Assembly (NCBI RefSeq): GCF_003149515.1
Contig: NZ_CP029145.1
Span: 1,178,001-1,242,000 of the forward strand
Origin: Hymenobacter nivis
GTDB taxonomy: Bacteria > Bacteroidota > Bacteroidia > Cytophagales > Hymenobacteraceae
Direction of reading: 5' to 3'
Length of the DNA stretch: 64,000 bases
A program made the translations under genes and the position numbers. Positions 9,067 through 18,215 of this stretch are shown here, one piece after another. The notes below the pieces were generated by a model, which did not search any database, was not told where the DNA came from, and was given only the letters and a program-made list of their open reading frames with translations. Each line of letters opens with the position of its first letter. Positions within the stretch are counted from its first letter, which is position 1.

Positions 9067-10218
9067 TAGTATGGCCACGGATGAAGCCAGCCCCCGCACG
9101 CGGTTGGGGAAAATCTCCGAAATCAGCACCCAGGTAACGGGGGCCAGCGAGGTGGCGTAGGTGGCAATGGCCAGCAGTACGAAAATGGACAGCAGCCCCG
9201 CCGACGCGCCGGTTTGCAGCAGCGTGGCGATGATGACGTATAAAATACTAAGCCCAATGGATCCGAACAGCATCAGCGGCTTGCGGCCCAGCTTATCGAC
9301 CTGCCACATCGCCACTACCGTAAACACTAGGTTGACAATGCCAATGGCTACCGTCTCGAACAGTTGCCGGTCTAAATTAGCCCCCACGGTCTCGAAAATG
9401 GTCGACGTATAGTTGAACACCACGTTGATACCGCACAGCTGCTGAAATACCGCCAGCCCAATGCCCACGAAAACCGCCGCCCGGATACCTGGCGCCAGCA
9501 ATTCCGACAACGCCACTCTCGACTTGTTTGCGGATGAGCTATGCACGTCGGCTACCGTTTTCTCGGCAAAGGTGCGCCCGCCGATACGTTGCAAAATAGC
9601 CGTGCCCCGCTCCACCATGCCGTTCTGAATCAGCCAGCGCGGGCTCTCGGGCAGCCAGATAACCCCCACCAGAAACAGCACGGACGGCACCGCCCCCAGC
9701 CCAAACATCAGCCGCCAAGCATCGGGACCGTTGTCGGCCAAGCCGTAGTTGACCAGGTTGGTAATCAGGATGCCGATGACAATGGTGAGCTGGTTGACGG
9801 CCACGTTGCGCCCCCGGATTTCGGCCGGCGACACCTCGGCGATGTACATCGGGCTGAGCATAGAGGCCATGCCCACGCTGATACCCGCCACGAAGCGGGC
9901 CATCATAAATAGGGTCAGCGAGCCGGACATGGCCATGCCGATGGATGAAATAGCGAAGATTCCCGCCGCAACCATCAGGGCCGGCCGACGGCCGTAGCGG
10001 TCTGCGAGCCGGCCGGCTACCACGCAGCCCGCCATGCACCCCAGGGCTAGCGTGCCGGTCAGAAACCCCTCCCACCAAGCGGTTAACCCAAATACCTTGC
10101 GCAAAAGCGGCAGTGCCCCGGCAATTACGGCAAAGTCAAAGCCAAACAGGTAGCCGCCTAATGCCGAAATAAAGGAGATTCCAAGGGAATAGGTATTGCT
10201 GACGCGGTTGCTATCCAT
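9046..10218 (-). pseudogene. Sugar-porter MFS transporter, 3' end removed by IS630
   Basis: The sugar-porter signatures are clear: GYLFGFDFAVIAGALP in TM1, GRLADRYGRRPALM in loop 2-3, a PESPRWLI motif mid-protein, DKLGRKPLM in loop 8-9 and WVLISEIFPNRVRGLASS near TM11. Native sequence stops at VAIL, where the TA target of the IS begins; the last residues (VVEKQY) are read from the IS end. About the last 50-70 residues, including TM12, are missing. Joining the flanks across the IS does not restore an obvious TM12, so DNA next to the insertion also seems lost. Substrate (a hexose or pentose, with H+ symport) cannot be told. Probably non-functional. Confidence 0.85.
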
Positions 10219-10252
10219 GTAAGTTGCTTGATTATTTCAAGGAAGGTGGAAG

Positions 10253-10260
10253 CAAAAATA
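10253..10260 (-). promoter_or_regulatory. Candidate -7 element for the MFS gene
   Basis: On the minus strand the bases read TATTTTTG, a fit to TAnnTTTG, about 35 bases before the ATG at 10218. No clear TTG is found at the expected -33 distance. Confidence 0.4.
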
Positions 10261-10867
10261 TCAGTTTACGCCTGGTTGTTACCATAGTACTTCTGACGGA
10301 ATAGCTGGACGAAGTAACGAAGCGGGCCGCCGCCCTGCAAACTCGGTGCCAGCCCCGGTACAACTTCCGATGGGCCTGCAATAAGCCGGGTTAAACGTAG
10401 CCCGAAGCAGCAACTGCGCCACTAGTACCGCTGCATCCTCTTGCTGCCTTTTTTGCTGATTCAAACAGGAATTGCTAATGCGTTCTAGGCTTTAGAACGC
10501 CATGAGCGGGTATGACGAAGATTTGCGCAACGCCTATCTCACTTAGTTTCTTGTGCAGTCACAAATCTCTCCGTTTACTATTTTTACCGAAGCTTACTTT
10601 AGCAGCGGAAAGGGTGTAGCCTTTTCCACTCACCGCCCGGTTCATAGTGGCAATGGCCTGCTGTTTGAGATTTCCCAGCGGTTTCACTCACATGTCAATA
10701 ACTCCTCCCTACGGCATGCGCCTTGCCTACACGAAACCGGGGTCTTGGTTCAGGGCGATGATTTCCTGATTGGTTAGAATGTAAATGGTTTATTTACGCT
10801 ACCCTACTATTTTAGTTTGCTGAAAACAAGAAGGTTGCCTAATGAGCCGTCGAAATAGCAAGCGTAT
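10261..10867. other. Gap without supported genes
   Basis: About 600 bases between the MFS promoter region and the IS4 remnant. The only structure seen is a small hairpin, GCGTTCTA with TAGAACGC (10480-10500). A 74-codon frame on the plus strand from 10553 has no family resemblance and I do not call it. Confidence 0.4.
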
Positions 10868-11300
10868 CTAAAGTCCTGATTCGGCGGCGTTACGGTTTCC
10901 GGGCCGGAGGCATTCGCGGAGGGCAGGGCGGCCGCGGCGGCTAAAACCAGCCTTTTGGTAGCCGTGGTTCTGGCGGGTAATTGATGGCACTTTTCCGTGC
11001 AGCAGGGCCCCCGCGCGCACCCAAAAAGCGTGGGCCCGACCCGCGAGGCCAACGGGTTTTTTGAGTCTGTCACGGCCTTGCAGATGGGTGGCCCGCCAGG
11101 CAAATCCCCGCCTTTTCAGGTTCTGCAGACACGGTTCAACGGCCCAGCGTTTGCGGTAGAACTGCCCCCCAAAAGCTACGGTGGCCGTGCCAAGCAGAAG
11201 CAAGTACTCGCCTGCGGCCAGCGCCGTGACCTGGGCCCCACCCCAGGTACCGTCCACCGGGGAGAACCTAAAAAAGTACGGGGCAGTGATGGTTAACAGC
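10868..11300 (-). pseudogene. IS4-family transposase C-terminal remnant
   Basis: The minus strand encodes YRKRWAVEPCLQNLKRRGF followed by ATHLQGRDRLKK and later NHGYQKAGFSRRGRPALR. This matches the IS4-family YREK-like C-terminal region (Y(R)..RW.IE..F..LK..GF...THL....RL). No N-terminal catalytic part precedes it, and no inverted ends were found, so it is a decayed fragment. Bases 11301-11539 up to the regulator gene hold nothing recognisable. Confidence 0.7.
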
Positions 11301-11539
11301 TTCTCAGGTCAACTGGGGAAGCCATAATTGTTGGTGAAAGCAACGAGCCAGTCTACCGCCCCTCGCACTCCTGCCTTGGATACGGCCCAACTGTCCCACG
11401 CTTTTTGAGGCTCTCCAAGTACGGCTAAATCAGGTGCAGTAGCTTAGAAATCGCTCCAAGTCAATTAATTGCTGGCATCGGCTTCGAAATGCGAACAGAT
11501 GGAGTTGGCGGATCTCGTAAAACAAGGGCTACCCCTGGG

Positions 11540-14500
11540 TTACTCAACCCGTGGCCACGTTGATTCGACCACCTCGTCGTGGGGTGGGCGGTGCTGGCGG
11601 GCATATTCGGAAGGTGCTACCCCGTAGATTTTCTGGAAGGTCTTGCTGAAGTATTTGACGTTTTCAACTCCTACCTGAAAGGCTGCCTCCGACACCCGCA
11701 GTTGGGGCTGGGCTAGCAGTTGGGCGGCACGCTTCATGCGCACGTCGCGGATAAACTCTACTACTGTTTGGCCAGTAATGCTCTTGAGACGGCGGTAAAG
11801 CACCGATTGGCTCATACATAGCTCTCCGGCCAGCACCAGCACGCTGAAAGTGGGGTCGGTGAGGTGTTGCTCGACCGTGCGCATAGCCTGCTCCAGAAAA
11901 GTACGGTCGGCGTCGGGGATAACGGCTTCGGTGGGCTCCAGCAGCAGCTGGCGCTGGTAGTACTCGCGCAATTGGCGGCGGTTACGCAGCAGGGCAGCCA
12001 CCTTGGCTTGTAACAATTGCGGGTTAAAGGGCTTGCTTACGTAGTCGTCGGCCCCAAGGCCGAGGCCCTCTACTTCGTGCAGGGCGGCGGTACGAGCGGT
12101 GAGCAGCAGCACCGGGATGTGGCTGGTTTTGGGGTGCTGCTTGAGGCGGCGGCACAGCTCTAGGCCGTCGCTGCGAGGCATCATGACATCGCTCACAATT
12201 AGGCTGGGAAGCTGCGACAGAGCCATCTCCCAGCCTTCGAGGCCATCGGCGGCGGCCAGCACCTCAAAGCTAGGCGCGAAGAGTTGCTGCAAGTACTGGC
12301 GCACCTCATCGCTGTCTTCCACCACCAACAGGCGGGGTAGACTGGCCAGCGTCACGGGCTCGTTGGCGAGGGGTAGCGCGTCGGCGTCTTCTGAATCCAA
12401 GGCCGCTCCAGGCAGCGGCTCGGCAGGCGTAGCTAACTCGGTATCGGGAGGAAGGACATCGGCGGGGTGCAAATGGGCCTGGCCGAAGGGCAGCAGCAGC
12501 CGGAACGTACTGCCCGCCCCTACCTGGCTTTCGACCTGGATGCCGCCGCCGTGGCGCTCCGCAAATTGCTTCACTAGCGAGAGCCCGATGCCAGTGCCCG
12601 TCATGCGCAGCGTATCGGTGTGCGAAGCCTGGTAATAGGGGTCAAAAATGTGCGCAAGTTCGGCCGCCGCGATACCCGTGCCGGTGTCCACCACGCTTAT
12701 TTCCAAGTAATTGCCCAGCGGCAGGCCCCCGGCAAACACCGCCTTGCCGCCGGGCGTGCCCACTACCGTGGCCGCTACCTCGATGCGCCCGCCCTCGGGC
12801 GTGTACTTGAAGGCATTGGCCAGCAGGTTGGTGAGGATAATTTCAAGCTTGCTGCGGTCGAAGTACAGCCCGACATCTTCGGCGGGCAAGTCGAGCAGGT
12901 ACGTGAGGCGACGCTCGGCGGCCTTCTGTTCAAAGGCCGCGAATACTTCGGCTACCAAGCGCAGCACCGGGCCGTAACTGGCCCGCAGCGGCACGTTGCC
13001 GCTTTCCACCTTCCGAAAATCGAGCAGCTGGTTCACCAAATCAAAGAGCTTGCGCGTTTGCTTGTGCATGAGCAGCAACTTGTCGCGCAGGCCACTCACG
13101 GGATCGTGCGCCCCGATTAGCTCCTCCATTGGCCCTAGAATGAGGGTGAGCGGGGTACGCAGCTCGTGGCTCACGTTGGTGAAAAAGCCGAGCTTGAGAT
13201 TGGTCAGCTCCTTTTCTTTCTCGACCTGGAAATGCTCAAGGGCCAGCTTATTGCGCAGGTTTTGCTGAGCCATTTCTGCGCGGCGGTACAGGGCGATGGC
13301 CCCCAGCAGGGCGGCAGCGTAGAGCAGGTAGGCCCACCCGGTTTTGTACCACGGGGCCAGCACCTCGAACTGCACGGTGGCCGGGGTTTTGGCCCACACC
13401 CCCTCGCCGTTATCGGCTTTCACCTCCAGCGTGTAGCGGCCGGGCGGTAGGTTGGCGAAGCTAGCCGTGCGTTGGCCGGGGCCGGGGCGCACCCAGCCGG
13501 GGCGGTAGCCGAGCAGGCGGTAGGCGTAGTGCGTTTTCTGCGGGTTAGTGTAGTTGAGGGCCACGAACTCCACCGAAAAATCGTTTTCCGAAGGCTTAAT
13601 CGTGAGGGTCTGGGGCCAGGTGAGGGGCCGGGGCAGCAGTACGCGACCGTTCAACGATTGGCCCACGGCTACGGACTGGTTCATCACTCGCAGGCCCGTG
13701 AACTGCACCACGGGGGGGTAGGGATTGGCCTGAATAGCCGCCGGCTGGAAGTAGTTAATCCCGTTGATACCCCCGAAATACAGCGTGCCATCGGCCCCAC
13801 GTGCCGCCGCCCCAATCTTGAAAGCATTACTTTGAAGGCCGTCGGCTACATCGTAGCGCAGGTATTGGCGGGTAGCAGGCGTGAAGCGGTAGAGGCCGGT
13901 ACCACCTATCCAGAGGTTGCCTGCGTCGTCGGGCAGCAGGCTCTCCACGTCGGTTTCGGGCAGGGAGGAGGCGAAGGAGCACACCGCGTCGCGACCCTGC
14001 GCATCGGTGGTGAGCTGGTGCAACCCCCCGCCGATGGTACCAATCCAAAGCGCCCCGTTCTTACCCAGCAGCAAGGGCCACACGTAGTTGACGCGCAGGC
14101 TATTGGGTAAGCCGGGGGCGTACTGATACTGTGCCAGCAGGCGCAGCGAGTCGGCGGTGGGGCGCAGCTTGAGCAGGCCCGCATTGCGGGTGCTGGCCCA
14201 CAGCACGTCGCGTTGGGCATCGTAGAGCAAGTAGGTAAACTGGCTAGTGGGCAGGCCACTACGGGCTTGGCAGTAGCGGCCCAATAGGCGGCCATCGGGG
14301 CTGAAGCGCAGCAGACCGCCCGAAAACGTGGCTACCCAGAGCGTACCCCGTCCATCCTGAGCTAGGTGCTCGATGCTGGTAGTGCTCAGGTCGAAACCAT
14401 CGGGTAGGCGGCGGTAGGTGGTGAGGCGCTCGTGCCCACCCGTACGGCGCAGCGCCACCAGGCCGTTGTCGCGGGTACCAAACCAAAGGGTACCGTCGGC

Positions 14501-15856
14501 GGCCCGGAAGATGGTTGCCACGTCCACGCCCCGCACCGTATCCGACTGCTGGTTGAGGTAGTTGCGGTAGGTGTGGCCCGCTAGGTCGTAGGCTGATACG
14601 CCGTTGCGTGAGCCAAACCACAGCGTGTTCGCAGCTTCCTCCTTATAGACAGCATTGACGTAGTTATTGGCGTTGGACAAGGTAGGGCGGCCCGTGAGTT
14701 GGTGCCGGAGTTGCCCGAAGGCCCGCTGGCGCAGGTCCACCTTATTGAGCCCCCCAGCCGAGGCGCAGAGCCACACCAGCTGGTGCTGGTCCTCAAAAAT
14801 CTGGTGCACTCGCTCCGAATTAATGCGGTGGGGCTCTCCGTCGCGGGGCAGCAGTAGGGTCGGGCGAGTGGTTTGCAAAGGGGGCGCGGTGCCGGTGGCG
14901 GGCCCCGCCTCCCACACGTAAAGGCCGTAGAGGGTGCCCGCCCACAAGCGCCCGAACGAGTCGAGATGCAGGGCCTGGATGCGCGGGTAACGGCGGGGCA
15001 AGGCGTGGGCGGCCAGCGCGTGCCCGGCCCGGCGGTCGGCAGCCGGCACCCAAAACAGTTGCTGTTCGGTACCCGCCCACAGGTCGCCACGGCGGTCAAG
15101 GCACAGCGCACTCACGGGCAGCGCCAGCGAAGTAGCTTCTGCCGGCAGGCCGGGCTCGGCGGTGCGCACCACTACCAGGCCCGCGCCCAGCGTGCCTACC
15201 CAGGCGTTGCGCTCGGCATCAAGTACCAGGCTTGTGATACCGGCCAAGCTGGGGCGACCGGCGGCCGTGGGCGGCAGCTGGCGCAGGGCCAGCGGCTGGC
15301 CCTGCCCGTCGAGCGTCAGCACAAAAAGCCCGTCCTGCGCGGTGCCCACCCACAGGCTGCCCTGGGCGTCGGTGGCCAGGGTCGTCACGTCGCTCAGGGA
15401 CAGGCGGCGGGCCAGCGCCCGGTAGGCGGGCGGTAGCGCGGCTGTTGCCAGGGGCACAAAAGTATCGTGCGCAGCATCGTAGCGGCTAAGGCCCGCCCGC
15501 TCGGCCCCTACCCAGAGTTGGCCGCTGGGTGCCACCAGCAGCGCCTTGATGCGGTTGCCTGACTGCCCATCGCCGGGGTTGATGGGTAGGGCGTAGGACT
15601 TTAATTGATAGCCGTCATAGCGGTTGATGCCCCGGTTGGTGCCCACCCAGATGAAGCCGTCGTGGTCCTGCGCCATGCACATGGCATCGCTGTGCGAGAG
15701 GCCCTGGTCGACGGTGATGTGCTCGAAGCGCAGTTCGCCCGGCGGGGTGTCCTGGGCGTGCGCCCCTAGCCCAGCTAGCACGAGCATAAGTAGCCAGCAG
15801 GTGCGCAGTCCAGACCGATACACAACCATAAAAGACCGTATTGATGACGCAAGCAT
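11540..15856 (-). CDS. Hybrid two-component system regulator (HTCS) of the polysaccharide locus
   Basis: 1438 residues; a start at Met10 (15829) would place the signal peptide right at the N-terminus. Order: signal peptide; periplasmic propeller of Reg_prop blades (about 35-720, many copies of a pattern like 'LWVGT..GL'); Y_Y_Y domain (about 755-825); one membrane segment (WAYLLYAAALLGAIALY); HisKA with NVSHELRTPLTLILGP; HATPase with DTGTGI and GTGIGLSLVKQF; receiver with LLVVEDSDEVRQ, SDVMMPRSDG and the conserved Lys in YVSKPF; and a C-terminal AraC domain (about 1335-1430) ending with VENVKYFSKTFQKIYGVAPSEY. In this family the propeller binds an oligosaccharide from the target glycan and the AraC part activates the neighbouring genes. 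It is divergent from the GH35-SusC-SusD cluster, its expected target. Confidence 0.93.
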   Translation of the reverse strand: MLASSIRSFMVVYRSGLRTCWLLMLVLAGLGAHAQDTPPGELRFEHITVDQGLSHSDAMCMAQDHDGFIWVGTNRGINRYDGYQLKSYALPINPGDGQSGNRIKALLVAPSGQLWVGAERAGLSRYDAAHDTFVPLATAALPPAYRALARRLSLSDVTTLATDAQGSLWVGTAQDGLFVLTLDGQGQPLALRQLPPTAAGRPSLAGITSLVLDAERNAWVGTLGAGLVVVRTAEPGLPAEATSLALPVSALCLDRRGDLWAGTEQQLFWVPAADRRAGHALAAHALPRRYPRIQALHLDSFGRLWAGTLYGLYVWEAGPATGTAPPLQTTRPTLLLPRDGEPHRINSERVHQIFEDQHQLVWLCASAGGLNKVDLRQRAFGQLRHQLTGRPTLSNANNYVNAVYKEEAANTLWFGSRNGVSAYDLAGHTYRNYLNQQSDTVRGVDVATIFRAADGTLWFGTRDNGLVALRRTGGHERLTTYRRLPDGFDLSTTSIEHLAQDGRGTLWVATFSGGLLRFSPDGRLLGRYCQARSGLPTSQFTYLLYDAQRDVLWASTRNAGLLKLRPTADSLRLLAQYQYAPGLPNSLRVNYVWPLLLGKNGALWIGTIGGGLHQLTTDAQGRDAVCSFASSLPETDVESLLPDDAGNLWIGGTGLYRFTPATRQYLRYDVADGLQSNAFKIGAAARGADGTLYFGGINGINYFQPAAIQANPYPPVVQFTGLRVMNQSVAVGQSLNGRVLLPRPLTWPQTLTIKPSENDFSVEFVALNYTNPQKTHYAYRLLGYRPGWVRPGPGQRTASFANLPPGRYTLEVKADNGEGVWAKTPATVQFEVLAPWYKTGWAYLLYAAALLGAIALYRRAEMAQQNLRNKLALEHFQVEKEKELTNLKLGFFTNVSHELRTPLTLILGPMEELIGAHDPVSGLRDKLLLMHKQTRKLFDLVNQLLDFRKVESGNVPLRASYGPVLRLVAEVFAAFEQKAAERRLTYLLDLPAEDVGLYFDRSKLEIILTNLLANAFKYTPEGGRIEVAATVVGTPGGKAVFAGGLPLGNYLEISVVDTGTGIAAAELAHIFDPYYQASHTDTLRMTGTGIGLSLVKQFAERHGGGIQVESQVGAGSTFRLLLPFGQAHLHPADVLPPDTELATPAEPLPGAALDSEDADALPLANEPVTLASLPRLLVVEDSDEVRQYLQQLFAPSFEVLAAADGLEGWEMALSQLPSLIVSDVMMPRSDGLELCRRLKQHPKTSHIPVLLLTARTAALHEVEGLGLGADDYVSKPFNPQLLQAKVAALLRNRRQLREYYQRQLLLEPTEAVIPDADRTFLEQAMRTVEQHLTDPTFSVLVLAGELCMSQSVLYRRLKSITGQTVVEFIRDVRMKRAAQLLAQPQLRVSEAAFQVGVENVKYFSKTFQKIYGVAPSEYARQHRPPHDEVVESTWPRVE

Positions 15857-16013
15857 AAGATTGGGCCGGGAGGTTTGTCGCGCTGCCTTTCTCTTGCCTA
15901 AAGGTAGAACGACTCCCCGCCAAGAACATTTAAGGGGCGCTTTTTTACCCTTTCAAGGCTAATTAGAATCCTTTTTGCCGAAAAATGACCCCTTGCGGCG
16001 CTGGCCGGCCGGG

Positions 16014-16021
16014 TACATTTG
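16014..16021 (+). promoter_or_regulatory. Candidate promoter of the PUL operon (TACATTTG)
   Basis: TACATTTG matches the Bacteroidota -7 consensus exactly. A TTG at about 15993-15995 lies 18 bases upstream, the usual -33 spacing. It sits 71 bases before the GH35 start, in the 235-base divergent region shared with the regulator, where HTCS binding would be expected. Confidence 0.6.
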
Positions 16022-16091
16022 CTATCCACTTCCGAGCATAACTTCAAGCCGCCGCACTTCGGGGAGGTGAGCCTTTCCCACCCAAGTTATT

Positions 16092-17990
16092 ATGCGAAAC
16101 GTTTCCTTTTCCCAAAGCCTGCTTTCCCTGCTGCTGGCCGCCAGCCTGGCCGGGGCTGGGCCCGCACCGCGCCGGCCGGCCCCGAAGCCCGCGCCCGCTC
16201 ACACCTTCGCCTTGGGCCCCAACCACTTTTTGCTCGATGGCCAGCCTTTGCAACTGATATCGGGCGAGATGCACTACACCCGCATTCCGCGCGAGGCTTG
16301 GCGCGGTCGCCTCAAAATGGCCAAGGCGATGGGCCTGAACACCATCGGCACCTACGTGTTCTGGAACGTGCACGAGCCCCAGCCGGGCAAGTACGACTTC
16401 ACGGGCAACAACGACGTTGCGGCCTTCGTGAAAATGGCTCAGGAGGAAGACCTATGGGTAGTGCTGCGGCCCAGCCCTTACGTATGCGCCGAGTGGGAAT
16501 TTGGCGGCTACCCTTACTGGCTCCAGAACGTACCCGGCCTGAAGGTGCGCAGCCAGGAACCCCAGTACGTGGCGGCGTACAAGCGTTACATCGAGGCCGT
16601 GGGCAAGCAGCTCGCCCCGCTGCAAGTGGGCCACGGGGGTCCCATACTGATGGTGCAGATTGAAAACGAGTATGGTTCCTACGGATCTGACAAGCAGTAC
16701 TTAGCACTAAATAAGCAGCTGTTTGAAGCCGCTGGTTTCGACGGCGTGCTTTACACCTGCGACCCGGCCAAGGACGTGGCCGCCGGCCACCTGCCCGGCC
16801 TGCTGCCCGCCGTCAATGGCGTGGACAAGCCCCGAGAGGTACGCCGCTTGGTGCAGGCCAACCACGACGGCAAGGGGCCCTATTATATTGCCGAGTGGTA
16901 CCCGGCGTGGTTCGACTGGTGGGGCACGCCACACCACACAGTGCCTGCGGAGAAGTATGCCACTCCGCTCGACTCGGTGCTGCGGGCCGGGTTGTCGATT
17001 AATATGTACATGTTTCACGGCGGCACCACGCGCGGGTTTATGAACGGGGCCAATTTCAAGGGCGACACCTCGCACTACGAGCCCCAGGTGAGCAGCTACG
17101 ACTACGACGCCCCGCTCGACGAAGCCGGTAATGCTACGGCTAAGTTCCGCGCCTTCCGCCAGGTCATTGCCAAGTACCGGCCGGCTAACCAGCCCCTCCC
17201 CCCCGTGCCGGCGGCCAAGCCCAGCGTGGCGCTGCCGGCCATGCAGCTCACACGCACAGTTAGCCTGCTCGACCGCCTACCCACCCCCATCGCCAGCGTC
17301 AAGCCCCTCACCTTCGAGCAGTTAAAACAGGCGTACGGCTTCGTACTCTACCGTACTACCGTAGCTGGGGGCGGCGAAAAGCTGCTCAAAATCCACGACT
17401 TGCGCGACTACGCCGTGGTGATGGTAAATGGCCAGCGTGTGGGTACGCTTGACCGCCGCGAGCGCCAGGACAGTATGCGCGTGCCGCTGCCGGCTGGGCC
17501 GGTACAACTGGATATTCTGGTCGAAAACCTGGGCCGCGTCAATTTTGGAGAGTACATGCTTCAGAACAACAAAGGCATCACCAAAAGCGTGAGCCTGGGC
17601 GGGCGCGAGCTGAGCGGTTGGAAGATGTACGGCCTACCCTTCGACCAAGCCCCGGCCGTAGCCAAGGCGAGCAGCGCGGCCCCCACGGCCAGCACCGGGC
17701 CGGTGCTGCGGGCAGGCACCTTTAATATGGCCGTGCCCGCCGACACCTACCTCGACCTGCGCCAGTGGGGCAAGGGTGTGGTGTGGGTGAACGGCCACCA
17801 CCTGGGCCGCTATTGGGCCATCGGCCCCCAGCAAACCCTGTACTTACCGGCTGAGTGGCTTAAAAAAGGCCAGAACGACATTACGGTACTGGAGCTGCTC
17901 AAGCCCCAACAGGCTACCCTGGCTAGCCTCGACCATCCGATTCTCAACGAGCTGCGCCCAAGCGCGGCAGCCACAACCGTCGCGCCTTAA
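16092..17990 (+). CDS. GH35 beta-galactosidase, exported
   Basis: 632 residues with a signal peptide (NVSFSQSLLSLLLAASLAGAG). The GH35 TIM barrel starts with HYTRIPREAWRGRLKMAKAMGLNTIGTY, typical of the family. The predicted acid/base Glu lies in QIENEYGSYG and the nucleophile Glu in YYIAEWYPAWFDWWG. C-terminal beta-sandwich domains carry WVNGHHLGRYW, seen in GH35 enzymes. It would remove terminal beta-linked galactose from oligosaccharides in the periplasm. It is the first gene of the PUL. Specificity (beta-1,3 versus 1,4 or 1,6) cannot be told from sequence. Confidence 0.92.
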   Translation: MRNVSFSQSLLSLLLAASLAGAGPAPRRPAPKPAPAHTFALGPNHFLLDGQPLQLISGEMHYTRIPREAWRGRLKMAKAMGLNTIGTYVFWNVHEPQPGKYDFTGNNDVAAFVKMAQEEDLWVVLRPSPYVCAEWEFGGYPYWLQNVPGLKVRSQEPQYVAAYKRYIEAVGKQLAPLQVGHGGPILMVQIENEYGSYGSDKQYLALNKQLFEAAGFDGVLYTCDPAKDVAAGHLPGLLPAVNGVDKPREVRRLVQANHDGKGPYYIAEWYPAWFDWWGTPHHTVPAEKYATPLDSVLRAGLSINMYMFHGGTTRGFMNGANFKGDTSHYEPQVSSYDYDAPLDEAGNATAKFRAFRQVIAKYRPANQPLPPVPAAKPSVALPAMQLTRTVSLLDRLPTPIASVKPLTFEQLKQAYGFVLYRTTVAGGGEKLLKIHDLRDYAVVMVNGQRVGTLDRRERQDSMRVPLPAGPVQLDILVENLGRVNFGEYMLQNNKGITKSVSLGGRELSGWKMYGLPFDQAPAVAKASSAAPTASTGPVLRAGTFNMAVPADTYLDLRQWGKGVVWVNGHHLGRYWAIGPQQTLYLPAEWLKKGQNDITVLELLKPQQATLASLDHPILNELRPSAAATTVAP

Positions 17991-18215
17991 CCAGCCGCTG
18001 GAAGCGCCCATTCGGCAAACCCGTACCCTGGGCCCACCAGGCGAATTTTCACCCCATTTTCGGCGAAAAACACCCCCCTGACGGGGTAACTCAGTCGGTA
18101 CTTTTACCCCTCTGCTACACCCTCAGTGCTTGGGCCCCGGCCTCGCGTACAGCCCCCACACTACGTTCATTTTCCCACCCAGGGCCGGCCTCGGCTAACC
18201 CCCTACCCTTTGCCT

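Noticed and set aside
10553..10777. 74-codon plus-strand gene
   Set aside because: No signal, motif or family resemblance, and it lies in a decayed region.
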